From positions 589,087-653,086 of the forward strand of contig JXTB01000061.1 in the NCBI GenBank assembly GCA_002914805.1: a stretch of 64,000 nucleotides of DNA, written 5' to 3'. The notes beneath the pieces were generated by a model that was not told the origin of the DNA, ran no database searches, and saw only the letters and a list, made by a program, of their open reading frames with translations. The position numbers and the translations under genes are program-made. Below, in pieces: positions 1-12,122 of the stretch. The stretch comes from Parasponia andersonii (lineage: Eukaryota > Streptophyta > Magnoliopsida > Rosales > Cannabaceae). Each line of letters opens with the position of its first letter. The stretch's first letter is position 1.

Positions 1-1452
1 TATAGGTCAATCTAGGAAGCATTACTCTTTTATAAACCATAACTTTAGTTTTGTTCAAAAATTTGGGCCAATTTAAATTTTTTAAGCTCTAAATCTAAAG
101 AACCTATATGGCATTACTTTCAGAAATTGTCGTTACAAAATGTATAACCAAAAAGTCCTTATCCATTTATCTTGCCATCCGTAGCGATATTTATATCACA
201 CTAAAATATCAAAATACAAAGAAATTATCACCCACAAGTCAAGCTCGTCTACATCTGTATGATCATGGCGACAAGAAAGCGTACTAGCCAACCAATAATT
301 CTATATATCATATATCTCATTACCTGCATCACAATAACTAAATGAGCTAATGCTCAGTAAGTAAAAATCATGCATGCTCGTATATGTGTTTCATGCATAA
401 ACTTCATTAAAATTCCTATTGTATTCTTTCTTTCATAACTTTTCATTTTGATGCATTTTTCTTAAAATATATTTCTTTATAGGTCTCTTGAGTAGACTAC
501 AAAGTTGCGGCAGTCGGTAGGCTGTGCCCACCTATGCAAAAAAGAAACACATGGCCAATGCGAACCATACCTACCCAACATAGACCGACTAGGTAACGCA
601 CCTAATAAATCTCATAGTACAATACTCAGTCCCAGCAGTCGGTAAGCCGTGCCTACCTATACGGGAAGGATGCCTGTGCAACCATACTTACCCAATGCAG
701 ACATACTAGACAATGTACTTAAAACATATCTTGAAAAATCAGTACAATAGTACCACCTTAATCCCAATGCTTGGAAAACTTAATTTTTTTGAAAATAATA
801 CTTAAACGATCATGCCATACGTATGTTTCAATAAACTTGACAACAACAATATAAATAACATATAATTGAAATAATACACATAAGCATGTAGGAAAACATC
901 TTGTATCTACTATTATTCTTGTGATGCAGTTAAAATAAATCTTTACTTACCTTGTATCCGGTAGAAAAGAAAGTGGAAAGGGTCAGTCTCCTCTGTAGCA
1001 AGGTGTGTGGAAGACTTGATGTCAATTTTATTACTAAAATGATCACTACAATGTAAAATGCTTAAAGAAAACAAGTACAAGATTGAATCACAACTTTTGC
1101 AAAATAAGGAAGCCTAATCACAAAATGAACCAAAATGTCATATACTTTCATAAAAACTAGTCCATTTGGTTTTAAAAATATTTAGACAAAAACTTCCCTA
1201 TTTTTAGGACATCCCATCAACAAGCCAATTCCCACATATATGACTCAAAGAGGATTATTTAGAGCAACCTAGGTATACTTGAATTCTTTTCATTTTAGAC
1301 AAAGTTTAAAACCACTTTTACACTTTTCTATTGTCACAAACAGTAACAAAAAAAATATATTTACATATTGGGATCAACAAAATATACATTTTAATTTTAT
1401 AAAATCAGATTACAAGTATAGAGAACTTATTCTAACAATGGAAATACTTGAA

Positions 1453-1583
1453 AACACTTACTACAAATATAAAGGAAAATAACACACACACACTCTACCA
1501 AAGTTTGAACCTCTGACCCCCCCCCCCAAACTCACACACACATCCCTCAAGCTTTGGACCAACTGAGCTAACCCCAGTTGGCT
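1453..1583 (-). mobile_element. tRNA-derived SINE, 3'-truncated, nested in gypsy LTR
   Basis: On the minus strand there is an RNA polymerase III A-box-like TAGCTCAGTTGG (1559-1570) and a B-box-like GTTCAAAC (1503-1510), then a T-rich segment ending in 'gtagtaagtg'. A 13-bp direct repeat ggaaatacttgaa flanks it at 1440-1452 and 1584-1596, as expected of a target-site duplication. The body matches the SINE at 23615-23768 closely but lacks that copy's last ~30 bases. A run of ten C on the plus strand (about 1519-1528) and a CA repeat lie inside the body. The insertion postdates the surrounding LTR. Confidence 0.8.
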
Positions 1584-3281
1584 GGAAATACTTGAATCCA
1601 TAAGTAGCAAACTTTGGGGCTTTAAGACTAACTTTAATTTTCCACTTAAATTTTTGGTTCCAGCCATATGTAAGGTTTTCTAGGACCTTTATTTATCAAA
1701 TAAAATCTTGGATTTAATAGCTAAAGTAATAGAAATAAATTACTAATTCTAAATTCCACAAAAAACTCACCTTAACTAGTTTGCACCTTTGTTAAAGCTC
1801 TTGCCTTCTTCTTCCACAAAACTGATTTCTAAGGCTTAGAAATTGATCTTAGGACTCAAGAAGACCTAGAAGAATCATTATTTAAGTATTATCAAGTGGA
1901 GAATAGAAATAAGAAAACAAAACTAGGAAGGAGAACTAGTAGAATTTCCTAGACTAGTTTGGACCTATCTTGCTTTCTTGAGCTCCAAATTCAGTTCTAC
2001 CACTTGAAAACTCTTGGATATGGATAAAGAGAGTTGAGAGAATTATAGAAAGTGGCTGGAGTGGTTCAAGTCGTGGCTTGGGAGGAAGAGGAAAGAAATG
2101 ACCAGATTTTGTCAAAAATCAATACTTAATGGCTAAGAAATGGCATAACTTAAATTTTAAGGGATTTTTTGGGTATTTTGCTCATTACTTTCTGTGTGCC
2201 AAGCTCTAAAACATCCTTAACATACTCACCAAATTGCTGGTCATTCCTATACACCCAATTGTAGACCAAAATGGTGAAACCTAGCTTAAAAAGTGAAAAC
2301 TACTCATACTTTGACCTATAATCCCATATGGCCAATCTTATTGTAATCTAGTGGAACCTAGCCCCATAACCAATCAATAAACATAAAAATAAGTCAATTA
2401 AACTCTAATTAATAATTCAAACTTAGTATCAATTCCTAATTATTAGAATGCACAAAGATGACGTTACGCGATTAAGCTGAATCTAAGCTAGCTTAGTGTA
2501 ATTAGACACAGTTCAGTATAATGACTGCCACATCGTGCTTATCTGGAATGAAAATTTTTGAAAATGCTAGAAATGAGTCCTAAAAATTGAATTAAAGCTA
2601 TTTGACCTGCTAAATTCACAGTGAATTTGGCTCCGAAAAGCGTGAAAAATGTATTTTATCGAAAAACTACTATTTGATCAAGTTATCAACAGACATGGTT
2701 TTTAATGCATGTGTATATAGTATTATTATTCATGAATGTATTCTTTGTTCTTTTCACACACCAAGCTCTCTCTCTGAGGGTACTAATCCTTTACACTGCA
2801 TGGGAACACTTCAACAACCATTAGTATAATAATACATATTGAAAATATTTAACGATCAAAATGAGCAATTTATCATAAAATTGACACTAGTTTCATGATA
2901 TGTCTATTATGTAATATGAATATGTTTATTATTGGCTTATTATGTATGTGAGAAACTTAGGCATCACAGGATTAAAAAGTCAACTAAGCTCAAAATATTC
3001 CAAAAATGACGACTTTCGATTCAGGTAGTATGGGTTAAGATATATATACTTTAAGCTTCCTCTCGATGAGACGAATCCAACGAGCCCAGTTAGAGGTCAA
3101 ATGGTGGCCGGAATCGTCGCGGTGATGAAAAGTCCGAAATAGCTGCAATGGCATTTTCCAACGAAACAACAACCAGCGGCAGGGCACCCTGGTGGCACGG
3201 TGAGCTCGTGCCGAGTGGTTGGCAGGCCGGATTGTGGCTTAGATGGCGGTGCGGCCTCCCCTGGTGCTTCGGCCGAGAGTG

Positions 3282-3284
<3 letters not shown>

Positions 3285-3323
<39 letters not shown>
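3285..3323. repeat. (GA)n microsatellite
   Basis: About 19 uninterrupted AG dinucleotides in the leader part of the gypsy LTR. The related LTR at 47631 has a CT-rich tract at the equivalent place. Confidence 0.95.
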
Positions 3324-3327
<4 letters not shown>

Positions 3328-3548
3328 GAGTGGGAAGATGAAACCACGTGAGTGGTCATATAGGACTGTGCAAATTTTTAAAAATTTGCACTATAGTCCC
3401 CAGTTCCCAAACTCCATCAATTCAATCCTCAAAATTAATTGCAATTTAGTCCTTCCTCAATAAAATTTTGCAAATTAATTCACCTAATATAATACCCAAA
3501 AATTGGTAAAATTCTAATTCTACCCTCCCAAAAGTCCAGGTTTTTACA

Positions 3549-5090
3549 GCGGATGTGGTGTAGGAGGAGAAAAATGAGCAAGAGGCATCGGGGAGTAAGG
3601 GCATCAAGACGTACGATATCCCAGTGAACTTGGACCAAGCATAGGGTCAATCAAGCTCACATTCAACACCAGAGAAAACAAAATCCTCTGAATCTGGGCT
3701 ATTTATGTCATCTGAGCTATTAGAGATCATTGTTGTTAAGCAATCTTCTCCTGAGTAGCCGCCTCTCGATTTTGACATATACTGCTAGCTCTCCTACATG
3801 TATCACTGAACATTATCAAGTACTGACACTGGAAACTCTGGTGGGGCTAATCAACTGCTAGAAACTTATCCACTCCTAAATCCACGACATGTACCAAGAA
3901 TCTCATCCATAATATGAGTGTCACTAGCAAAAGTGGATAACTTAACCTAGCTTGGGAAGATGCCTGAGATTGAGTGTTCTGAATCTCAATCATCCTATTC
4001 TGCATAAAAATTAAAATTTAATATATGAAAAGAATAAGAGAATAAAAAAAACTAATAACATAAGTAATTGGCTTCAAACTCTGCATTCGGTCATCATCCC
4101 AATGGTGTGAAGTATCATTCCTTGTAACTTTCAGCTACCGGCTACAACTCGGTAGTAGTATGATTGCTCGATGCAAAATTCATAATGTTACATAATTAAT
4201 TACAAAAATTAAAAGTATAAAATACATTAAAAATTAGTATTTAAAAAAATCTCAATCATATTACCTTCCTAAATCATTTGCTCATAATGGACGATGCTCT
4301 ATGTTTACTTGTCCCAAGCTGACGCACCTACTTTGTGACATTTCTTTCAGACACTGCATGTAAGAAAAGAATTAGTGATAATAAAATATTTATATTCAGT
4401 TAATAAAAATTAAATAAGAAATAAATAATTCGTAAATGGATATTAATCCTAACCTGTCGCAACACTTCCCTTATGTCATGGTATTTATCTCCTTAGGCAT
4501 ATTAGAAGAGCATTTTTATCACTCCCAATAAGCTTGAAATGCTCGTTAAGGTCAGTCTTCCAATCACGGTAATATTTGTTGTTGTCCTCTTGATGTCTTC
4601 CCTCATATTGGCCAAATTATCATCTTGTTCTTCAAGATCTTTATAATTAAAAAATTCTTGCAATTGCGAAAACAATCATTAAATTAAATGTAAAATACAA
4701 ATAGGCATAGCATTTAACATTTAAGTATTTCATATTTTTTTTACCTCAACAACAGGAATCATAGACTCCTTCTACTCAGTTGGCACTGCCTTCTAACTCC
4801 TATAACTCCTATACCAAGGGTTCACATTCTGTCGGACGAGTGCTCCAATCAGACAAGGAAACTTTTTTTGATAATTGTCAACCGAGCACTATGTGCCTCT
4901 CATTGTGTCGAATCATATAGGAAAGCATTTGATCAATTTTTAAACTGCCACTTTATTTCTTTTACAGTGTGCCTAAACCTGTCTAGATATTTCAATTATG
5001 GTATTAGAATAAAATTCTGCAACACTTTGTGAGATAACTTCTTTTCCTTGGTATTTTTGTCTACCTAATGACTGGTCTTACAAACTAAAT
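3549..5090 (-). other. Decayed CACTA (En/Spm)-like region, low confidence
   Basis: No open gene remains. On the minus strand 4504-4580 reads as a short block containing DWKTDLNEHFKLIG, which resembles the W-rich segment of plant Ptta/En/Spm (Transposase_24-type) proteins. About 4270-4350 gives a broken arginine/serine-rich stretch that could be its continuation. Because a clear TNP2-like fragment lies just upstream on the same strand (5091-5375), I read the whole stretch as a CACTA element remnant. The rest of the interval shows only stops and AT-rich sequence, with no terminal inverted repeats seen. Confidence 0.3.
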
Positions 5091-5375
5091 AATTCTCCAT
5101 GTGAGCATTCTCCTCCAAAATAAGGCCCAGTCATATTAACATATATTAAATGACTCATACCTCAAACCCAACTTAGACATCCACTTCTTTGCTGAATGTG
5201 ATCGTAGTATCTTATTATCGGTTATAAATGCACCCTTTAATAACTTCAGTAAACCACCAAACAACTTATTAGTCCACTTATGCATTGCTTTCAAATGTAT
5301 AAAGCTAACTAAAAAGTTCAACGATGAGAAAGTCATGTACCCTGAATATAACTCAGCTTCCACTTCTGAGAACAA
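5091..5375 (-). pseudogene. CACTA TNP2-like transposase fragment
   Basis: The minus-strand frame starting at 5375 reads SEVEAELYSGY, then LNFLVSFIHLKAMHKWTN, KLFGGLLKLLKGAF, and KKWMSKLGLRYESFNIC before a stop at 5136; after the stop it continues with YDWALFW. The order matches the conserved plant TNP2/En-Spm transposase block (aE-LYPGC--F--L-F---L, then a W-[ST]-NKSF--LL-LLK-AFP segment, then a K-L--LGL-Y-KIHACPNDC-L-W segment). Several consensus residues are lost and there is at least one in-frame stop. Only this block survives. The retrotransposon at 5555 inserted just upstream, and the corresponding N-terminal side may lie beyond it at 11204-11760. It cannot be active. Confidence 0.6.
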
Positions 5376-5549
5376 CTAATCATACTATTGCCCTAATACA
5401 GGTAGTCACATTGCCACATTAACTCCCATATCGCCTTCATTCTTATGATCATATGCATTTCTTGGCCGAATGAAATCTTACAATATGTCCACTATCTCAT
5501 TTGCAAGATTAACATTTTCTATGTGAACATCATTACGAAGACAATGAAT

Positions 5550-5554
5550 CTCAG
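5550..5554. repeat. Left target-site duplication (ctcag)
   Basis: Five bases ctcag directly before the LTR start TGATGAGTG. They are repeated at 11199-11203 right after the end of the 3' LTR. Confidence 0.85.
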
Positions 5555-7084
5555 TGATGAGTGATTAATTCACTCACAAATCAAGTATTGCTCAGCTCAA
5601 ATAATTGTAAGTTTTCAAGTTTTTTATGTTAGTTTGATATACTTTTGCTTTGTTTTCATAGTTTTTATGAATAAACGAGAATCAAGAAAAATTGGTGATA
5701 AAGATGGATATTTCAACCATTTGAGATGAAATTGCATCCGACATGAATACAATGCAATAAAAGTTAGGCAAAACGGAGCTAAAACGAAGAAATGGTACCC
5801 CTGGGAAGAAAAGTTGTCGTGCTGAGTTCCAGAACCAAGAGTACCATTGTACCATAATAGTATCACCACAGTGCTGCCTACAAAATTGAGTTCTAGAGGC
5901 TAGAGCCCCGTATCTACGGTGCTTGTCAGGGAGCACTGTGGTGCTACACAGCATCCAGAAGCATATTTTCAGCGAGTTTCAAGAGCCAATCTAGACCATT
6001 GAGGCCATATAATCAAATGGTTAACATATAATCAAATCGTTGACATTCCACCTGACGTAAGTCATCTTAGATCCTCTTAAATACAATCTTAAGCCTTCAT
6101 TTCATGTGTGAAGAGTTGAAGAGAAAATACAACAAAGAGAGCTCAAAATTTCTAGAGAAGAAGGAGCTTGGAGCTAAAATTCTTGGAAAAGATGCTTGAA
6201 AGAGCGGCTTGAAGAGATTGAATTCAGGCTTGAAGCTCTATCTCTACAAAAAAAAAAAATTCTTATCCTCTTTCTCGCCCTTTTCTCATTTGAATTTTGT
6301 ATTATGCTTGATTTATGAATATACTTAGATATATGAAATTCTTGTTGAGATTATTATCATATCCTCCTATGCTGAACTAATTAATATATGCTTAGGGTTT
6401 GACATAACTTAAATTTTGATTTTATGTCTTGATTTCTAATATATTCTTTGATGTTGTTCTTGAATCTATTTATTCTATTCCATGCTTAATGCTTCTCAAC
6501 TAAGTAGCTACTAGTTGGATGATTTGGTTTCTAGAATTAGGTACTTGAGAGAGAGAATTTTAGAAACAACCATAGGATAGTATAACCTAAGATTTTGTAG
6601 AGTTTGAGAGAACTTATATTTCCTTTGAAGCCATAATCAAAGAACTATTGAGCATAATGAATTTTTAAATTCTAGGTTCAAGATAGACATAATGAAACTG
6701 ACATTTAGGAATGATTTCACTCGATACTCGAGAGATGGAGTAGAAATACCTTTGGGTTCTTGGCTTATAAACTATGAATAATTGATTAGAATGCAATTGG
6801 TGATCAAAAGTCATAGTTGATATAATTGAATTCAATCTCCTAGTACATTTATGCATAGAGTTTCCATATTTTATTTATGTATTTATATGTTTATTTGTAT
6901 TTTCTTAAATTCCAAACTTATTTAGTTTAGTTGCCTAGATAAAATTAGGTCACGACAATCCTAGCACTTGGCGATAATTTAATACCCAACTCCTAGTGGG
7001 ATCAACAACTCTAAACTTATCACCTTATTACTTATTTATGACCCCACTTGCGGTTATTTAATATATATGCATTTCATCATAATA
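5555..7084 (+). repeat. 5' LTR of Tat/Athila-like element
   Basis: About 1530 bp, starting TGATGAGTG and ending ...cataata (the partner LTR ends ...catatca). It is alignable along its whole length with 9700-11198. The first third carries several imperfect GCAC/GTGC palindromes around 5815-5945. No coding sequence; the short frames here are chance. Confidence 0.9.
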
Positions 7085-7090
7085 AGTTTT

Positions 7091-7108
7091 TGGCGTCGTT
7101 GCCAGAGA
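7091..7108 (+). other. Primer-binding site (tRNA-Asp type)
   Basis: TGGCGTCGTTGCCAGAGA a few bases after the 5' LTR. It differs at three positions (C to T, G to A and G to A) from the complement of the plant tRNA-Asp 3' end (TGGCGCCGTTGCCGGGGA). Confidence 0.85.
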
Positions 7109-7279
7109 ATTGGCATTTTAGATTGTTGTTGATATCGGGAGTAAGTTACTTGATTTTAATTAGGCGTTTATTAATTTTTATTTATTTAATTTTTTTTAAA
7201 TGTTTGTTTTGCGAGGTGCTTTGAGATAATAGATCAACAAGCCTTCTTATGATTTGCTTAATAAGATTCAGAGCTATTT

Positions 7280-7866
7280 TATTGTGCATGGCGGAGATAC
7301 AAAGAATTGGTCACGACATGCCCGAATCATGATTTCTCTCTAAAGTATCAAATACAAAACTTCCTCAACAATCTTTGGCCCGAAACGAGAATGTGGGTTG
7401 AAAGAGCAAATGTATCACCTTTATCTACCCAGTATCCATTGATGAAGTTTATTGCTTATTTGAAGTTATGGCCAACTTTGACTATCAGAGTTGGAATTAT
7501 CTACCATGCTACCTCAGTTTGGGAGATAATTCTAATATTTCGGTGCCATAGTGTTATACTCCACATCACCAAGCAGAGCCTTTTCGTGACCTTAAGTATC
7601 ATTTTGCACAAGTTTTGAAGGAGACAAGATTTTGCTATGACGAGTGGGAGAGAAGGGAGACTATTCTTAGTTCACAATTTGACTCTCTTTATGACTCTCT
7701 AGAGGTCATAACAAGGTCAGTAGCTATAATTGATGCACATGTCACAAATAATGATGAAAGTTATAATGAGCAGCTGAGCACAAGTGGAAGGACCTTGGGT
7801 TTGTTTGTTGATGACAACTCAAGTGAGAAGGAGAATCAAGAGTGGATCAATGAGGAAGAATCATAA
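7280..7866 (+). pseudogene. Internal ORF remnant of the Tat/Athila-like element, function unknown
   Basis: Two overlapping frames (7307-7618 and 7615-7866) look like pieces of one broken reading frame. The second reads in part KETRFCYDEWERRETIL and then an acidic C-terminus rich in N, D and E, ending with a stop at 7864-7866. In the same frame just upstream 'HQAEPFRDLKYHFAQVL' can be read, so the protein probably extended further left before frameshifts broke it. It is charged, probably helical, and lacks a zinc knuckle or any catalytic motif. It sits where gag would start in an autonomous relative, so a degenerate gag-like product is the best guess, but I do not recognise the family. Confidence 0.35.
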
Positions 7867-9680
7867 GATAATACTTGTGAATCTTCTCCCTTTGAGATCC
7901 AAATCATCATGTCGCCACCATTCATTGAAGATCACATTTATGGCAATCCTATGTAGCCAACACCTCTACCACTACTGCTAGCACCGTTCATTCAAACCTA
8001 CCAAGTAGATGCCTTGGAGCCGAGATAAGTGGAGCATACAGGCCAATCACTTCCATATATCACCAAGTTTGAGAAAAAAGACCCATTTGCTGTGTTGTAT
8101 GACACATACTATGTGCATGAATAAGCCTAAGGAAGCAATTTACGGAGAAGAGTCCTGCACCACCTTAGAGCACCACATTGACCAACCTTAATAGGAGGCG
8201 AGAATGTTTTGCCTCTCCGGTACATGTTCTTTTCCCTTGTGCTTAAATTGAACATTTAAATTTTGAGAACATTTTCAATATTGAGTTTGGGGGTGAGAGT
8301 GCTTATTGATCAATTATTTATTGGGTATGACTTTGCTTGTGTGTTGGTTGTTTTGACTTTTCTTTTTATAAGTTGGTTTCTTTTGGCAAATCTTTTATTC
8401 ACTCTTATTTTCTTTTACTTGTTTGAATAAGTTGTGAATTTTGTTGAGATGAGATAACTTGTTATTGACGATGAGTTTAGTCACTAAATGTCCTTTAGGT
8501 CTTTTGAAATGCAATTCATTGAAATTGTTTGTGTGCTTGACTCGCATTATTTGAACCTCATTCTTGACTCTACACATTTGAGCACGATAATCATAATCAC
8601 TTGACTCTTTGAGCTTTTAGAGAAAAATTGCATACATTAGATTGGCATTGACATCTCATGAACTCTAGAACCTATTTGAGTGAAGCTTGAGATGAAATTC
8701 TATGTTAGGTGTCATTGGAGAAATGATTTATACTATCTTTGGATCGTTTGAGCCTTTCAAGCTAACCTTAATACATTATCATCCTAGTACACTTACTTTG
8801 AGCCTATTTATATCTTTCTTTTTCTACCACATTTTTACCAAATTAAAATAATGACCACTAATCTTATCCTTAAGCATGTTGATTATTTTAAAGAGCTATT
8901 TTGCATTATATTCATGTTGGGAGGAAGGGTGGTGTTATGAAACAAAAAAAAAAGAGAGAAAAGGGAATAATTTGGTGAAAATTTGTGTCGTTGCCCTTTA
9001 TATTATTTTTCAACATTAAGGACAATGTTGATTTTGAGTTTGGGGGAGAGGTTTTTGATTTTTATCCTTCGGTCTTATCTCATATCTTTCATTCAAAAAG
9101 AAAGTAAAAAAAGAAAAAAAAATTATATAAGTTTTTGGTGGTAGTTAGTCGAAGAGAAATTTAGTTGAAAACAAGTGTGGGAGTGCTATTTGGTGTACCA
9201 AAAAATAACTCTATAAAGGTCCTAGATTAGTATGCTCATAGGTGATTTGAACCTAATTTTTTTCCCAAAATTATCTACCTTTGACTAAGCTGATATTACA
9301 AGCTTAATGAAAGACCTTTTGATCTTTGATGATATATTAACATACATTAGTGAAGAGTGATATGAAAAATGGGTATATGGTAGTTCCAAATTACATCATG
9401 TAGAGATATTTCATTGTCTATCGAAATACATAACTCTATCTGAAGTTCATTTTGTTAAGTGATATTGATTTTGTACACACTTACACATTGAAACTCTTGA
9501 GTGGAGTTAAATTGATGCTTAGAGTTGAAAATCTTGATAATCTCAATATTTGCATTTCTTTTGAGCTTGGAGCATTTTGTGGCTTTAGAGATACTTGCAC
9601 GGTTTTTGATTCAACATAAATCTCACATTTTGTGTTTTGCTTTTCTTTTTCTTTTCTTTTTTGCTTGAGGACAAGCAAAT
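7867..9680 (+). other. Non-coding part of the Tat/Athila-like internal region
   Basis: No supported gene. It contains two polypurine-tract-like copies of the element's real tract: ttgagtttgggggtgaga at 8281-8298 and ttgagtttgggggagag at 9034-9050. An A-rich run lies near 9100-9125. Confidence 0.6.
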
Positions 9681-9685
9681 ATTCA

Positions 9686-9699
9686 AGTTCGGGGATATT
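9686..9699 (+). other. Polypurine tract of Tat/Athila-like element
   Basis: The sequence ttgaggacaagcaaat (9665-9680), then aagttcgggga (9686-9696), immediately precedes the 3' LTR. A 'gaggacaagcaa...aagtt[tc]gggg' block is typical just upstream of Athila/Tat 3' LTRs. Confidence 0.8.
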
Positions 9700-11198
9700 T
9701 GATGAGTGATTAATTCACTCACAAATCAAGTATTACTCAGCTCAAATAATTGTAAGTTCTCAAGTTTTTATATTGGTTTGATATCCTTTTGCTTTATTTT
9801 TGAAGTTCTTATGAATAAATAAGAATCAAGAAAATTTGGTGATAAATATAGATATTTTAACCATTTGAGATGAAAGTTGAGTTCGATATGAATGCAACGC
9901 AATAAATATCAGGCAAAACAGAGCTAAAACGAAGAAATAGCGCCCTTGGACAGAAAAACTGTCATGCTAAGTTCTAGAGCCAAGAGCGTTGTAGCACTGT
10001 AATCGTAACACTGTAGTGCTACCTGGATAACTAGATTCCAAAGGCTAGAGTGCCACAACACTTGCCAGGAAGTACCGTGGTACTATACAGCATCCGGAAG
10101 TGCATTTTTAACGAGTTTTAGAGCCAATCTGGACCATTGATACCATCTGATCAAATGGTTGACATTCTACCCCACCAAGGTCACTTTGGAGCCCTTTAAA
10201 TATAACCTTAAGCCTTCATTTCATGTGTGGAGAGTTGGAGAGAAAATACAACTAAGAGAGCTCAAAATTTCTAAAGAGAAAGGAACTTAGAGCTAAAATT
10301 CGTGGAGAGGATGCTTGAGAAAGTGGCTTGATTAGATTGAAGGCTTGAAGTTCTACCTCTACAAAAGAATGTTTCTCATCCTCTTTCTTACCTTTTTCTC
10401 ATTTTTATGTTGTATTGTACTTGATTTATGAATATACTTGGATATATGAAATTCTTGTTGAGATTATTATTAGATTCTCCTATGTTGAACTAATTGATAT
10501 ATGCTTAGGGTTTGATATAACTTTAATTTTGATTATATGTCTTGATTTCTAATATGTTCTTTGATGTTGTTCTTGAAATTATTTATGTTATTCTATGCTT
10601 AATACTTCTCAACTAATTAGCTACTAGTTAGATGATTTGGTTTCTAGAAATTGATACTTAAGAGAGAGAACTTTAGAAACAACCATAGGATAGTATAACA
10701 TAGGATTTTGTAGAATTTGAGAGAAATTATAATTCCTTTGAAATCATAATCAAGGAACCATTAAACATAATGAATTCTTAAATTCTAGGTTTGGAATAGA
10801 GATATTAGAACCAGAATTTAGGAATGATTTCACTCGGTACTCAAGAGAAAGAGTAGAAATACCTTTAGCCCCTTGGCTTATAAACTAGGAATAATTGATT
10901 AGAATACAATTGGTGATCAAAAGACATAGTTGATATTAAGTGAATTCAATCTCCTCATATATTTATGCATAGAGTTTCCATTTATTTTTGTATTTATATT
11001 TTTATTCGTATTTTCTTAAATTATAAATTTATTTAGTTTAGCTTCCTAGATAAAGTTAGGTCGCTACAATTCTACTACTTGGTGATAATTTAATTCCTAA
11101 TTCCTCATGAGATCGACAACTTTATACCTATCACTTTATTATTTATTTACGACCCGTGCACTTGTGGTTATTTTATGTATATGCATTTTAGCATATCA
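9700..11198 (+). repeat. 3' LTR of Tat/Athila-like element
   Basis: About 1499 bp, starting TGATGAGTG and ending ...catatca. It is followed by the target duplication ctcag (11199-11203). It pairs with 5555-7084. Confidence 0.9.
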
Positions 11199-11203
11199 CT
11201 CAG

Positions 11204-12122
11204 CAACTTTGAATTTATCTAATTAGTATACGATGGATCAAACCTATTGTCTATCAATTGTGCTTCCAATATTTATATATTCAGTTGCAACACATTCTGA
11301 CATATCAGACAAGGAATTTCACTTTGTCTTAGTCATTGAAATGTTGTACAGGCCTTTTAGCAAATAATCCTTCAAATGTATCTAACTCTTGTTTATAGAC
11401 ATCCTCATTGTTAGTTATCATAACAACTTAGTGGTCATATAGAATGATTATGGATAACCCTATACAAAATGTCCTAAATCTATCTTACTACTCCATTTCT
11501 AAAAGGTAAGGCCTTATCCTATTCAGGATTACTTTATTTTGTGGTCTATCATTCACTCGAGCATTGTTCTCTTCACGTTCATACAGAATGATTATAGATA
11601 ACCTTGTACAAAGTGTCCTAAATCTATCTTACCATTTTATTTCTAAAGAATAAGGCCATATCCTATTCAGGAGTACTTTGTAATGTGGTCCATCATTCAC
11701 TTTAATATTATTCTCTTCATGCTGAAATTTTAGCAACACCTCTCCCTAGTTCTTGGTACCCTTCCCATTCTAAATTTGAGCGCTTTCTCAATCATGGTAC
11801 CTTTATATATTCAGTATGAGAAAAAGAATCAAAGAGATGAGGAAAAAAGGTGAGAGAGCTAGGAATTGTCAAGAAGGAAGAAAGGATGAGAAAGGCATGG
11901 TTGCACCCTAGGTCATTCAAATAACTAGACTTTAATTTATGTTTCTAGAAATATTACATAAAGTCACATACCACCCCGCTTCCACAAGAATTCTTGTGTA
12001 TTGTTAGCTGTTCACATATCACAACACTTTTCAGGAAGAATTGCATAGATAAATGACTTACACAATACTTCCTTAGCAATATGTGTATTTCTAAAATATT
12101 ATCAAAAAAGCGATGTCTGTAA
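11204..12122 (-). other. CACTA-flank sequence with a 144-bp tandem duplication
   Basis: This is the right flank of the Tat/Athila-like insertion, so it was once continuous with 5549 and lower, i.e. with the CACTA transposase remnant. No long frame survives on either strand. Units 11435-11578 and 11579-11722 are a diverged direct duplication of 144 bp (both begin tcata[tc]agaatgatta and end with ttctcttca). 11760-12122 shows nothing identifiable. Confidence 0.45.

Larger units (their letters stand above)
1..3548 (-). mobile_element. Ty3-gypsy LTR (Tekay/Del-like), cut by window edge
   Basis: Read on the minus strand, this begins with TGTAAAAACCTGG at 3548 and runs off the left edge. The same opening, followed by a pyrimidine-rich leader, a GC-richer stretch and a 'tatatatatct' step, recurs at 47631, and related openings at 44756 and 60106, so this is one family of long LTRs. 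No polypurine tract lies upstream of the start (3549 onward), so it is a 5' or solo LTR. Minus-strand sequence near 300-350 has a 'gagcattagctca' stretch followed by 'gatgcag', which I associate with the distal part of such LTRs. Two similar stretches at about 505-540 and 630-665 (cagtcggtaRgcYgtgcc) are an internal repeat. No coding region was found. Assignment to Tekay rests on LTR style only, because no pol domain is attached. Confidence 0.55.
5555..11198 (+). mobile_element. Non-autonomous Tat/Athila-like LTR retrotransposon
   Basis: Complete structure: 5' LTR 5555-7084, primer-binding site, about 2.6 kb internal region, polypurine tract, 3' LTR 9700-11198, and a 5-bp target duplication (ctcag). 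The primer site is complementary to the tRNA-Asp 3' end, a mark of the Athila/Tat branch of Ty3-gypsy elements. The internal region is far too short for gag-pol, and I see no protease, reverse transcriptase, RNase H or integrase motifs, so the element must have depended on an autonomous relative. The LTRs are clearly diverged by many substitutions and small indels, so the insertion is not recent. It landed in a CACTA remnant. Confidence 0.88.

Noticed and set aside
1279..1667. Small frames on both strands in the left gypsy LTR
   Set aside because: They lie in LTR and SINE sequence, have no conserved motif, and one runs through a homopolymer C tract.
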